Below are positions 36,698-45,388 of a stretch of DNA of 64,000 bases, piece after piece. The notes under the pieces are model-generated. The model was not told where the DNA came from and did not search any database. It saw nothing but the letters and a program-made list of their open reading frames with translations. The position numbers and the translations under genes are program-made. The stretch is from Bacteroidales bacterium. Its GTDB lineage: Bacteria > Bacteroidota > Bacteroidia > Bacteroidales > Muribaculaceae. Within the stretch, counting starts at the first letter, position 1. Every line of letters starts with the position of its first letter. Where the stretch lies: contig DXXK01000041.1 in the NCBI GenBank assembly GCA_019416425.1, positions 1 through 64,000 on the forward strand, read 5' to 3'.

Positions 36698-36879
36698 GTG
36701 ATCAAATTAAAACGATATAATATGAATTTTGGAATCTCAGATATCATCTACTTGAAATTTTTGGCGTTTTCCGCCAAGTCTCGTCAGTCGCAATGCCCGC
36801 ATTGCTCCTTCCTCGACTTGCAGAAACCCCTCAAAAATTTCTGCGTATCTGATATGTGTTTAATTTGATCACTTACTTA
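36691..36879. repeat. 189-bp palindromic element with 21-bp perfect terminal inverted repeats
   Basis: The 21 bases at 36691-36711 (core AAGTAAGTGATCAAATTAAA) are exactly complementary to 36859-36879. The left arm contains the stop codon of the TPR gene and the right arm ends on the A of the next start codon. Inside, GAAATTTTTG near 36752 is mirrored near 36830, and three smaller hairpins are present: TTGGCG/CGCCAA, CAATGC/GCATTG and GCAGAAA/TTTCTGC. The whole therefore forms a near-continuous imperfect hairpin. It resembles a MITE or a processing/attenuation structure between two cistrons. No coding potential. Confidence 0.75.
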
Positions 36880-38645
36880 TGAATCTGAAGAAATACATGG
36901 CCGCCGGGCTGCTGCTGTGCGCCCCTGCGGTCTATGGACAATACAACCCCACCATCGATGTGGAGGGCACCTACAAACCGGAGGTGATTCTGCAGGAGCG
37001 TATCAACTCCTTCCCGGAACGCGTGCGGCTCGGCGCGCTGGAATCGCGGCTGGAATTCGACCTGGACGGAGTGGTCACCAACTTCGCCCCAACGGGTGTT
37101 CCGATGCCGGCGACAGGCTGGAACGCGGTACGCGGCGACTATCCATACCGGGGATATGTCGGCGCGGCAATCGGCTCGTGGCTTGATTTCCGGTTCAACG
37201 CCGGCTACCGGTTCGTGACCAGCGACAACACACTGGCAGGCGTGTACCTGCGCCATAACTCCACCTCGCTGTGGAAGCCGGATTTCGGCAAGCACATCAA
37301 GGAATTCCGCCGCAAGCTGGCCGATCAGGAACTGGGATTCTACATCCGTCATATAGTCCCTGAAACCGGCATGCTCGACGCGGACCTGAAGTACCGTCTG
37401 GCATATTTCAATTACTATGGCTACCATTACGAAGGGATCCGCGAGCGGACTGAGGCACCGACACAGACGCTGAACAATCTTCAGCTCCATGCGCTGTGGC
37501 AGTCGCGTAGCGAGCGCAGTTTCCAGTACCATGCAGGCGTGGACGTGAAGTACAACGGCTTCAGGAGCTACTATACAGAACTGGCGGCCGACAATCTGAA
37601 AGGAAACCGCGAGACAATTGTGACTCCGCGCCTTGGTGCGCTCTATGGTTTCGGCGGCAATTCGGCTGTAGGCCTGGACCTGTCGGCCGATATCGTGGCA
37701 TATGCCGGCGGCAAGAACGACGTGCGCGCCCCCGGACCGGACAATTACACCAGGCTGAGCCTGAATCCTTACTATAAGAAGGAGGGAGAGAGCGTCTATC
37801 TGTACGCAGGTCCGCGTATCGACATGCTGTTCAATAACGGACCTTTCTTCCGCATCGCTCCGGACTTCCGTCTGGGCTGGCATGTGCGCGGCATAGCCAT
37901 GGAACTGACGGCAGGAGGCGGCACGGAGCTCAACACGCAGGTTTCCAATGTGTCGGAGTCTATATATTGCGTTCCAGTCATCTACGACGCAGAGCCGGTG
38001 TATGTGCCGCTTGAGGCAGGACTGAAGTTCACCTTCGGCCCGTTCGCCGGCTTCAAGGCCGAGATTTCGGGCAAGTTCCGCCGGTCGATGGGCCAGCACA
38101 TAGACGGAGGCTGGTACAGTCCCTTCCTGAGCGGATACGGTCCGCTGTCGGAGCCGGGCTCGCCCTGGCGTGCGGTCTATGAAGGCTCGGTACTGAACAT
38201 GTACGGAGTGCAGATGGGCCTGAAGATATCGTATGAGTATGGACGGTACTTCGGCATCGAGGCCGGCGCCACCTATCAGCCGCAGGACGGCAAGAAGGGT
38301 TACTTCAACGGCTGGGACCTGCCTGAGGCGACAGGGCATATCGCGGTGCGCTCCAATCCCTGGTCGAGCCTGAAGCTGGGCGTGAACTGGAACATGCGTG
38401 CCTGCCGCAAACCGCTGATGGCGTTTGTGATGACGAACGCCAACGGCGAGAGGGAGAGCAAGGTGGAGAACCTGCACCTTAAGAACTGGTCGAGCGTGGA
38501 CTTCAACGCCAGCTACGACATCCTGAAGAACCTGACGGTGGAGTTCGAGGTACAGAACCTGACGAACCGGCTGCACCAGGAATGGCTTCCGGGGCTGCCC
38601 ACGCCGGGCATCACGGTGCACGGAGGGCTGATATTCCAGTTCTAA
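36879..38645 (+). CDS. Outer-membrane beta-barrel protein, TonB-receptor-like without a plug
   Basis: A 588-residue protein with a signal peptide (LLLCAPAVYGQ) and alternating hydrophobic strands over its whole length, ending in GITVHGGLIFQF with a C-terminal Phe, as in barrels inserted by BamA. The final third has the VEFEVQNLTNR phrase common to TonB-dependent receptors, but no plug domain is present. It follows the TPR protein, with which it probably forms a functional pair, although the palindromic element lies between them. The substrate is unknown. Confidence 0.8.
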   Translation: MNLKKYMAAGLLLCAPAVYGQYNPTIDVEGTYKPEVILQERINSFPERVRLGALESRLEFDLDGVVTNFAPTGVPMPATGWNAVRGDYPYRGYVGAAIGSWLDFRFNAGYRFVTSDNTLAGVYLRHNSTSLWKPDFGKHIKEFRRKLADQELGFYIRHIVPETGMLDADLKYRLAYFNYYGYHYEGIRERTEAPTQTLNNLQLHALWQSRSERSFQYHAGVDVKYNGFRSYYTELAADNLKGNRETIVTPRLGALYGFGGNSAVGLDLSADIVAYAGGKNDVRAPGPDNYTRLSLNPYYKKEGESVYLYAGPRIDMLFNNGPFFRIAPDFRLGWHVRGIAMELTAGGGTELNTQVSNVSESIYCVPVIYDAEPVYVPLEAGLKFTFGPFAGFKAEISGKFRRSMGQHIDGGWYSPFLSGYGPLSEPGSPWRAVYEGSVLNMYGVQMGLKISYEYGRYFGIEAGATYQPQDGKKGYFNGWDLPEATGHIAVRSNPWSSLKLGVNWNMRACRKPLMAFVMTNANGERESKVENLHLKNWSSVDFNASYDILKNLTVEFEVQNLTNRLHQEWLPGLPTPGITVHGGLIFQF

Positions 38646-38646
38646 C

Positions 38647-38664
38647 CTCGGCTACCGCCGAGGC
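38647..38664. terminator. Short GC hairpin between convergent genes
   Basis: CCTCGGC and GCCGAGG form a perfect seven-pair stem directly after the barrel-protein stop. There is no T tract on either strand, so termination by it alone is uncertain. Confidence 0.35.
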
Positions 38665-38683
38665 ACAAGAGAGAGGGCGGGAA

Positions 38684-39592
38684 TCAGATCAGGATTTTGT
38701 TGCGCCTGTAGATTTCCCGGAATTCCTTGGGCGTAAGGCCCTTGTTCTTCTTGAAGATTCGGTTGAAGTTGGACACGTTGTTGAAGCCGGAGTTGAAGCA
38801 GATGTCGGAGATCGATGTAGCGGTCGACATGAGCTCTCGGCTGGCTTCGGCCAGGCGTATCGAGATGATGTAGTCCGAGATGCTGCGCCCGGTGCGGAGC
38901 TTGAAGAAGCGGCTGAATGAACTGGGCGACATACCGACCATGTCGGCCAGGAAGTTGAGCCGAATGTCATTCCTGTAATTCCTGACAATGAAATCCTGAA
39001 CAAGCATGAGTCGGCGAGAATCGCCGCTGATTTGGGAATTGCCGCTCGAGGAGCGGCTCAGCTGCCGTGCATCGGGATCCTCGGCAAGGGTATGCAGGAT
39101 CTGGATGAGCCGGATCATCTGGTCGAAGCCTGACTTGAGTTTCAGTATTTCCTCCAATTGGCTGAATATCCCCATGATGCTTGGTACGGGAAACGCGATA
39201 CCGTTGGCCGAATTGTCCAGCAGCCGCTTGATGCTCCGCATCTGGTTGCGGCGCAGCATCTCGTTGCCGAAGATGTCGACGGGGAACTGGATGGTGATTT
39301 CACGTATATTGTTGCTTTTGCAGGCGGACTGTTCCCATCCATGTCTGATTCCGTGTCCGACGAAGCAGAGGTCCAGGTCGCCGATTTGCTCGATGCTGTC
39401 GCCTACTATGCGCCGCGCTCCCGAACAGTTGGACACACAGTTCAGCTCGAACTCCGTATGCGTGTGCACAGGAAAGTTCAAGGCATCCTTGGTGCGGTCC
39501 ACCATGTAGAAGAAATCAAAGTCCGAAAGAGGCGTCACTTCCGTCAGTATGTCCGTCTGGCCCGATTGTGTGTTTGTGTTGTCGTGTGGCAT
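38684..39592 (-). CDS. AraC-family transcriptional regulator
   Basis: A 302-residue regulator. The first 140 residues form a cupin-like sensor (FPVHTHTEFELNCVSNC, then IQFPVDIFGNEML). The last 100 are the AraC double helix-turn-helix: LNFLADMVGMSPSSFSRFFKLRTGRS and ISDICFNSGFNNVSNFNRIFKKNKGLTPKEFRE. In Bacteroidales such proteins often control sugar-use genes; targets are unknown. The ATG at 39592 is chosen because the longer frame reads through a 12-base tandem repeat. It faces the barrel-protein gene. Confidence 0.93.
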   Translation of the reverse strand: MPHDNTNTQSGQTDILTEVTPLSDFDFFYMVDRTKDALNFPVHTHTEFELNCVSNCSGARRIVGDSIEQIGDLDLCFVGHGIRHGWEQSACKSNNIREITIQFPVDIFGNEMLRRNQMRSIKRLLDNSANGIAFPVPSIMGIFSQLEEILKLKSGFDQMIRLIQILHTLAEDPDARQLSRSSSGNSQISGDSRRLMLVQDFIVRNYRNDIRLNFLADMVGMSPSSFSRFFKLRTGRSISDYIISIRLAEASRELMSTATSISDICFNSGFNNVSNFNRIFKKNKGLTPKEFREIYRRNKILI

Positions 39593-39616
39593 TGTTGCTT
39601 GAATTGTTGCTTGAAT
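39591..39616. repeat. 12-bp tandem repeat across the AraC start codon
   Basis: ATTGTTGCTTGA occurs twice head to tail (39591-39602 and 39603-39614), and the regulator's start codon is in the first copy. Because the unit is 12 bases, copy-number change would keep the frame but alter the leader length. Confidence 0.6.
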
Positions 39617-39623
39617 AGAGATG

Positions 39624-39631
39624 CAAATGTA
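39624..39631 (-). promoter_or_regulatory. -7 element of the AraC-family gene
   Basis: TACATTTG on the minus strand with a TTG about 20 bases upstream. The leader is about 25 bases and consists mainly of the 12-base tandem repeat. Confidence 0.5.
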
Positions 39632-39706
39632 CATTATATTTCACTCAATTGCAACAAAACATGCTGCAGAACATGTAAATAGGTTCAAAAAGGGTCCTTT
39701 AGAGAT

Positions 39707-39740
39707 AAAAACAACGCACTGTCGCGAGGGCAGTGCGTTG
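39707..39740 (-). terminator. Intrinsic terminator of pckA
   Basis: CAACGCACTG (39712-39721) pairs perfectly with CAGTGCGTTG (39731-39740). On the minus strand the stem is followed by five Ts, the standard form, about 50 bases after the pckA stop. Confidence 0.85.
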
Positions 39741-39790
39741 CTGTATCGATGGTTGACAGGCGGAACTGCCGTGTCAATGAGATTCAGTCC

Positions 39791-41395
39791 TTAGAGCTGA
39801 GGACCGGCAGCTACCAGAGCCTTGCCGGCCTCGTTTGTCTCGAACTTCTTGAAGTTGTTGATGAACATCTGAGCGAGTTCCTTGGCCTTCTTGTCCCACT
39901 CGGCGGGATCGGCATAAGTGTCGCGGGGATCCAGAATCTTGGGGTCGACACCGGGGAGTTCGGTGGGGATCACGAAGTTGAAGTAGGGGAGAACCTTAGT
40001 GGGCGCCTTGTCGATGTCGCCGTTCAGGATGTCGTCGATGATGCCACGGGTATCGCGGATGGAGATACGCTTGCCTGTGCCGTTCCAGCCGGTGTTGACC
40101 AGATAAGCGTGGGCGTTGTTGGCGCTCATCTTCTTCTCCAGTTCCTCGGCGTACTTGGTGGGGTGCAGCTCCAGGAATGCCTGGCCGAAGCAAGCGGAGA
40201 ATGTCGGGGTGGGCTCGGTGATGCCGCGCTCGGTACCGGCCAGCTTGGCGGTGAAGCCGCTCAGGAAGTAGTACTTGGCCTGCTCGTTGTTCAGGATTGC
40301 AACCGGAGGCAGCACTCCGAATGCGTCGGCGCTCAGGAAGATGACCTGCTTGGCGGCCGGACCCTTGGAAACGGGCTTAACGATGTTCTTGATGTGATAG
40401 ATGGGGTATGAAACGCGGGTGTTCTCCGTAACGCTCTTGTCGGCGAAGTCGCAGGTTCCGTCGGGACGGACGGTAACGTTCTCGAGCAGCGCGTCGCGAG
40501 TGATAGCGTTGTAGATGTCGGGCTCGCTTTCGGGATCCAGGTTGATCACCTTGGCGTAGCAGCCGCCTTCGTAGTTGAAGACGCCCTCGTCGTCCCAGCC
40601 GTGCTCGTCGTCGCCGATCAGCTTACGCTTCGGGTCGGTGGACAGAGTGGTCTTGCCTGTACCGGACAGACCGAAGAAGATAGCGGTCTCGGTCTCGTCC
40701 ATGTTGGTGTTGGCCGAGCAGTGCATCGAGGCGATGCCGCGGAGGGGGTTGAAGTAGTTCATCATCGAGAACATACCCTTCTTCATCTCACCGCCGTACC
40801 ATGTGTTCAGAATCACCTGCTCGCGCTGCTTGATGTTGAATGCAACGACAGTCTCGGAGTGGAGACCCAGTTCCTTGTATTCCTCGCACTTGGCCTTGGA
40901 GGCGTTGAATACGACGAAGTCGGGCTTGAAGTCCTTAAGCTCCTCTTCGGTGGGACGGATGAACATGTTGGTGACGAAGTGTGCCTGCCAAGCCACCTCC
41001 ATGATGAAGCGAACGCACATGCGTGTGTTCTTGTTGGCGCCGCAGAAGCAGTCAACGACGTACAGGGTCTTGTCGCTGAGCTCCTTGACAGCCTTGGCGC
41101 GGAGCTTGTCCCAGACCTCGGTGCTGATGGGCTTGTTGTCGTTCTTGTAACCGTCGGTTGTCCACCATACGGTGTCCTCCGATACCTCGTCCTTGACCAG
41201 GTACTTGTCCTTGGGCGAACGGCCGGTGTACACACCGGTGAATACGTCAACGGCACCCAGATCGGTCACGATGCCTTTCTCGTAACCTTCCAGGTTGGGA
41301 TTAGTCTCGTCCTTGAAGAGCTCGTCGTAGCTCGGATTGTGGATGATCTTCTTTACATCCTTGATACCATACTGAGCCAGGTTCAATGTGTCCAT
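39791..41395 (-). CDS. pckA: Phosphoenolpyruvate carboxykinase (ATP)
   Basis: Interconverts oxaloacetate plus ATP and phosphoenolpyruvate, CO2 and ADP. In gut Bacteroidales it runs mostly toward oxaloacetate as the entry to succinate formation. The 534-residue protein has YTGRSPKDK, the P-loop [11 protein letters not shown], the kinase-2-like [11 protein letters not shown] and the R-binding TRVSYPI region, all typical of the ATP-dependent family. Full length, intact motifs. It is a single-gene unit with its own promoter, a leader of about 130 bases and a strong terminator. Confidence 0.97.
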   Translation of the reverse strand: MDTLNLAQYGIKDVKKIIHNPSYDELFKDETNPNLEGYEKGIVTDLGAVDVFTGVYTGRSPKDKYLVKDEVSEDTVWWTTDGYKNDNKPISTEVWDKLRAKAVKELSDKTLYVVDCFCGANKNTRMCVRFIMEVAWQAHFVTNMFIRPTEEELKDFKPDFVVFNASKAKCEEYKELGLHSETVVAFNIKQREQVILNTWYGGEMKKGMFSMMNYFNPLRGIASMHCSANTNMDETETAIFFGLSGTGKTTLSTDPKRKLIGDDEHGWDDEGVFNYEGGCYAKVINLDPESEPDIYNAITRDALLENVTVRPDGTCDFADKSVTENTRVSYPIYHIKNIVKPVSKGPAAKQVIFLSADAFGVLPPVAILNNEQAKYYFLSGFTAKLAGTERGITEPTPTFSACFGQAFLELHPTKYAEELEKKMSANNAHAYLVNTGWNGTGKRISIRDTRGIIDDILNGDIDKAPTKVLPYFNFVIPTELPGVDPKILDPRDTYADPAEWDKKAKELAQMFINNFKKFETNEAGKALVAAGPQL

Positions 41396-41530
41396 AACAG
41401 TATAAAATGTATTTTGGGTTTAGTATATGCTTTCTATCATAAGGATTTACGTCCTCAGGATAAGTGTCGGACTCCAGCCGCGCGGACGCATCCGGGGCCC
41501 ATGCTTTATTATATAACCTTTTTCAATCTG

Positions 41531-41538
41531 CAAAGTTA
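41531..41538 (-). promoter_or_regulatory. -7 element of pckA
   Basis: TAACTTTG on the minus strand, about 135 bases upstream of the pckA start codon. The leader that follows is GC-rich in its middle and may fold, but no known riboswitch was recognised. Confidence 0.5.
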
Positions 41539-41596
41539 ATGAAAAAAAGTTAATCGGCGAATCGTTTTTTGTCAAAATAAAGAAAAATTTCAATAA

Positions 41597-41628
41597 TTTG
41601 GTAATTAGTGAAAAATATGTTAACTTTG
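41597..41628 (+). promoter_or_regulatory. Promoter of tRNA-Tyr
   Basis: TTTG at 41597-41600 and TAACTTTG at 41621-41628 are separated by exactly 20 bases, a full consensus match, 14 bases before the tRNA. Confidence 0.7.
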
Positions 41629-41642
41629 CAGTCGCATAGCCC

Positions 41643-41725
41643 GGGTGGATACCAGAGTGGCCAAATGGGGCAGACTGTAAATCTGCTGGCTTACGCCTAC
41701 GGTGGTTCGAATCCATCTCCACCCA
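41643..41725 (+). tRNA. tRNA-Tyr (anticodon GTA)
   Basis: An 83-base cloverleaf with acceptor arms GGGTGGA and TCCACCC, anticodon stem around ACTGTAAAT with GTA, a long class-II variable arm (GGCTTACGCCTAC region) and GGTTCGAATCC as the T arm. The discriminator is A and no CCA is encoded. Class-II form with GTA identifies tRNA-Tyr. Confidence 0.96.
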
Positions 41726-41861
41726 CTCAGATTGAATTAAAACAACGATATTGCAACTTGGGCGTTCGTGAGGACGCCCATTTTTTGTTATAATACCGCC
41801 GGGGCGTCCGGAACGACAAAAGGCGCCGGTTGTCCCGGCATAAACTATAAACGAAAACACT

Positions 41862-43187
41862 ATGAAAAAGTTCTGTTTGATGCTGACATTGCTGGTGGCC
41901 GTGCTGATGGCTGGCTGCCGCAGAGACCGCGGCGCGGATGTCGAGGAGCTGTTCCGCTGTGTCCCCAATACCTCCAGCTGGGTGGTGGTTGCCGACCTGC
42001 GTTCCATCATCGAGAAATCCGGTTCGAAAATCGACGGCGACAAGGTAGAGGCCGGTGCTGAGTTGCAGAAAGCCCTGAGTCAGGCCAGCGATAGGAAAGC
42101 CGCCGAGGCGTTCAAGTCGATGCTGAATGGCGACAGCGGCATCGAGCCCTCGGTAGCCGTGGCCTTTGCCGACGGATTCAACAATTATGTCGTCGGCAAC
42201 CTGAGCAGTACTTCCAGATTCCAGGAATTCGTTACAAAAAATGACGGAGGAGAATGGAAGGAACAGGACGGCGTCCGATACAATGGCGCGTATGCCGTTA
42301 CGGAGAATCGTTTCTGGATGCGTGCCGGGGGGCTGCAGGTGAATCCCGACAAGATCAAGGAGTATCTGGCGCTGAGCGAGCGTCAGTCGTTCGCCGGCAG
42401 CGACTTCGCTCCGATGCTGAAGGATACGGACTGCGACATGGCGGGATGGTGCGACATCAACGGCGCCATGAACACCGCGGGAGTGAACTTCCAGCAGCGG
42501 GCCATGATCAAGATGGTGAGCGAGGCGATGTTCAAGGATGCCGGTTTCGCGGTGTTCGACATGCAGTTCGACAAGGGAGCGGTCAATATCGAGGGGCGCC
42601 TGCTGGACAGTAAGGGCAAGGACGCCAAATATCTGCTTCCTTCCCGGAAGATTGACGAGAAGGTATTGGAGCGCATCGGCGGCAAGGCCGACGGCCTCCT
42701 GGCCATGGCCGTGCCTCAGAAACTTATAAAGCAGGTCAAGGATATGGTATCCGGCAAGGTCTCCATGATCGGAATGGCTGTCAATGCCATGGGCTGCGTT
42801 GACGGCACAGCGGCCTTTGCATTCACCAACCATGGGCAGGCCGTGACAGGAGTGGTCCAGACCACCGGCGAGGGTACGGCCGACCTGATGTCCCTGCTGC
42901 AGAGCATGGGTATGACTGTATCCAAGGAGAATAAGGATCTGCTGGTATCCCAAGGCAATATGGATGGAAGCGAGGATGTCGCGGCCATGGGAGCGATGCT
43001 CAAGGGCTGCTCAATGGGCGTTGTGGTGAATACCGATACCTTCAATCCGACCTTCGCGCCTGATGCGGCCGCTGTGAAGGATATGGTGATCAAAATGGTT
43101 CCCAAGTCCGGCAGTATGGTCCTGGAGGTCCAGATACGGGCCAAGAACCCCGACTCCAATTTCATAGTGTCCATGCTGGGGGCATAA
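41862..43187 (+). CDS. Hypothetical lipoprotein, DUF4836-like
   Basis: A 441-residue protein with a lipoprotein signal peptide (LVAVLMAGC, Cys19). The rest alternates strand and helix with phrases such as SSWVVVADLRSIIEKSG and GKADGLLAMAVPQKL, reminiscent of Bacteroidales DUF4836 proteins, which have no known function; this match is by memory. No catalytic motif. It lies downstream of tRNA-Tyr and 42 bases before the ABC ATPase gene, so the three genes may form a unit. Confidence 0.7.
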   Translation: MKKFCLMLTLLVAVLMAGCRRDRGADVEELFRCVPNTSSWVVVADLRSIIEKSGSKIDGDKVEAGAELQKALSQASDRKAAEAFKSMLNGDSGIEPSVAVAFADGFNNYVVGNLSSTSRFQEFVTKNDGGEWKEQDGVRYNGAYAVTENRFWMRAGGLQVNPDKIKEYLALSERQSFAGSDFAPMLKDTDCDMAGWCDINGAMNTAGVNFQQRAMIKMVSEAMFKDAGFAVFDMQFDKGAVNIEGRLLDSKGKDAKYLLPSRKIDEKVLERIGGKADGLLAMAVPQKLIKQVKDMVSGKVSMIGMAVNAMGCVDGTAAFAFTNHGQAVTGVVQTTGEGTADLMSLLQSMGMTVSKENKDLLVSQGNMDGSEDVAAMGAMLKGCSMGVVVNTDTFNPTFAPDAAAVKDMVIKMVPKSGSMVLEVQIRAKNPDSNFIVSMLGA

Positions 43188-43229
43188 ACCCGTAAACCAA
43201 AGATTCCGAAGATTAAGGGAAAAGATAAA

Positions 43230-43889
43230 ATGGAATTCAGTCCGTTGGAGGCGATAACGCTCCGGGATATGCTTCCGCAGGTGTTTGCTGGCGAGCGTAT
43301 CCCGGAGTCCGAGGTGTGGCGCAGTGACCTGACGTTCCGCCGTGGTGAGACCGTTCTGGTGGAGGCGGCGTCGGGCGCGGGCAAGTCATCGATGTGTTCC
43401 TATATATTCGGAGCGCGCACGGATTACGAGGGGATACTGCAGTTCAACGGCCATGATGTGGCCGGTATGCGGCCGGACGACTGGCAGCGGGTGCGCCGTG
43501 TCAACATCGCCTATCTGCCGCAGGAGCTCTCGCTGTTCCCGGAACTGACGGCGTGGGAGAACATCATGCTGAAGGACTCCCTCACGGGCCATGCCTCGGC
43601 AAGCCGGATCGAAAGATGGATGGACCGGCTCGGCATACTGTTCCGTCGTGATTACCCGGCTGGGAAGATGTCAATCGGCCAGCAGCAGCGTCTGGCCATA
43701 GTCCGCGCACTGTGCCAGCCGTTCGACTTCATTCTGCTGGACGAGCCGGTGTCGCACCTGGATGAGGCAAACAATGCGACAGCCGCCGAGATCATCGCCG
43801 AGGAGGCGCGTCGACAGGGAGCCGGCATAATATCGACCAGCGTCGGCAACCATCTGCTGTTGGACTATGATAAACGGATACATCTATGA
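43230..43889 (+). CDS. ABC transporter ATP-binding protein (LolD/FtsE type)
   Basis: A 219-residue ATPase with Walker A EAASGAGKSS, Q-loop AYLPQELSLF, signature MSIGQQQRLA and Walker B FILLDEPVSHLDE. The signature has IGQQQ where SGGQQ is common, which still fits LolD/MacB-like members. It couples to the FtsX-like permease whose gene overlaps by four bases (ATGA). The substrate is unknown; a lipoprotein or envelope function is typical of this class. Confidence 0.9.
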   Translation: MEFSPLEAITLRDMLPQVFAGERIPESEVWRSDLTFRRGETVLVEAASGAGKSSMCSYIFGARTDYEGILQFNGHDVAGMRPDDWQRVRRVNIAYLPQELSLFPELTAWENIMLKDSLTGHASASRIERWMDRLGILFRRDYPAGKMSIGQQQRLAIVRALCQPFDFILLDEPVSHLDEANNATAAEIIAEEARRQGAGIISTSVGNHLLLDYDKRIHL

Positions 43890-45073
43890 AGCTTGTTGAC
43901 AGACTGCTGCGCAGAAATACATCGCCGGCCCGCGTGGCCGGGTTCATCATATCCAATTTCATTGGCCTGGCCATCGTACTGGGAGGCCTGCAGTTCTACC
44001 TGGACGCCCGCAGCATCTGGGAGGCCGACGACTCATTCGTCAGCACCGACTATCTGGTGGTCAACAAGCGCGTCACGTCCGAGCAGACGCTTGGCGCGGC
44101 GGGGTCGGGCTTCAGCGACGATGAGATCCGTGACCTTGAGTCGCAGCCCTGGGTGCGTAAGGTGGGCCGATTCACCTCCAACGACTTCAAGGCCTATATG
44201 TCGGTCGGCGCAGGCGACCGCGGCTTGTCCACGTATATGTTCTTCGAATCCATCCCGGACGGATTCGTGGATGTCCCCTCGTCGCAATGGGCGTGGCGTC
44301 CGGGCAGCAACGACGTGCCGATAATCATCAGCAAGGACTACCTGACGCTCTACAATTTCGGGTTCGCATCGTCGGCGGGACTGCCGCAGATGTCGGAAGG
44401 CATCATGAGCGGCATTCCGGTGCGTCTGAGTCTCCGCAGCGAGGACGGCACCCGTACGGAGACGGTAATGGCGCATGTGGCCGGATATTCCAACCGGTTG
44501 AACACCATACTGGTGCCACAGGGATTCCTTGAGCAGGCCAATGCCACGCTGGGCAGCGGGTCGGTCAGGCAACCGTCGCGTCTGATAGTGGACGTGAGCA
44601 GTCCCGGCGACACGGCGATAGCGCCTTATCTGGAGGAGCACGGCCTGGAGGTGGCCGGCGACAAGTCCGCCAGCCAGGCCAGCTTCATGCTGAAGGTGGT
44701 GACGGGCATTGTGCTGGGCATCGGCGTCGTGATCACGCTGCTGAGTTTCTTCATCCTTCTGCTTTCCGTCTCGCTGATCATGGAGAAGAACCGCGACAAA
44801 CTTCACTCGCTGCTTATGTTAGGATATGGTCTGAATTCGGTGGGGCGTCCGTATGTGGCGCTGGTGTCTGTTGCGTCGGTGACGGCGTATGCGCTGGCGT
44901 TGTGCGCCATGTTCGTTCTACGGGGCTATTATCTGACACCGCTGAGCGGTCTTGGCGCTGCTGGGGGCAGCGTAATGCCGACGGTGGGAACCGGTGTCGG
45001 CCTGACCGCGCTCATAGTGGCGTTCAATGTGATGGCTGTGCGTAGGAAGGTCCGGGGGGCATGGAGAGTGTAG
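43886..45073 (+). CDS. FtsX-like ABC permease
   Basis: A 395-residue membrane protein with one N-terminal transmembrane segment (FIISNFIGLAIVLGGLQF), a large extracytoplasmic domain of about 220 residues, and three C-terminal segments (VVTGIVLGIGVVITLLSFFILLL, VALVSVASVTAYALALCAMFVL, VGLTALIVAFNVMAV). This is the four-segment FtsX/MacB topology. It is translated from an ATGA overlap with its ATPase. No separate periplasmic partner gene is adjacent unless the upstream lipoprotein fills that role. Confidence 0.88.
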   Translation: MKLVDRLLRRNTSPARVAGFIISNFIGLAIVLGGLQFYLDARSIWEADDSFVSTDYLVVNKRVTSEQTLGAAGSGFSDDEIRDLESQPWVRKVGRFTSNDFKAYMSVGAGDRGLSTYMFFESIPDGFVDVPSSQWAWRPGSNDVPIIISKDYLTLYNFGFASSAGLPQMSEGIMSGIPVRLSLRSEDGTRTETVMAHVAGYSNRLNTILVPQGFLEQANATLGSGSVRQPSRLIVDVSSPGDTAIAPYLEEHGLEVAGDKSASQASFMLKVVTGIVLGIGVVITLLSFFILLLSVSLIMEKNRDKLHSLLMLGYGLNSVGRPYVALVSVASVTAYALALCAMFVLRGYYLTPLSGLGAAGGSVMPTVGTGVGLTALIVAFNVMAVRRKVRGAWRV

Positions 45074-45388
45074 CGGATACACTCAATTAGCATTTGTTAA
45101 TTAACAATGTTAAAAAGAATATATTTTAACCTTTATTTATACAAATTCAGTATTTTTGCGTCCGCATATCTGTCAAGGACACAAGAGAGTGTCCGGTCAA
45201 CAGCCATGATTTCACGTCTAATGCTATCGAATAGTTAAAGGATTATTGAAATCAACAACCTTTACAGAATCAAACAATTTTAACACAGATGTGTAGATAT
45301 TTCAGGGGCCAGGAGTTTGTGGCAACTGAAACACGCTTTAATTTATGAATATTAAATAACCCAATGTACAACTAAATCTCATTCCTGC
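45074..45388 (+). promoter_or_regulatory. Promoter and structured leader of the second sus operon
   Basis: TATTTTTG at 45151-45158 is an exact -7 match, giving a leader of about 220 bases before susC. The leader has a GGACAC/GTGTCC hairpin (45177-45194) and a two-step hairpin at 45300-45331 (TTTCAG/CTGAAA enclosing GCCA/TGGC). Long leaders upstream of susC genes are known sites of small-RNA control in Bacteroides; that use here is inferred. No gene is seen in this gap. Confidence 0.5.

Noticed and set aside
36873..38621. 582-codon minus-strand open frame antisense to the barrel protein
   Set aside because: Same reason; the plus-strand product has a signal peptide and barrel features and the antisense one has none.
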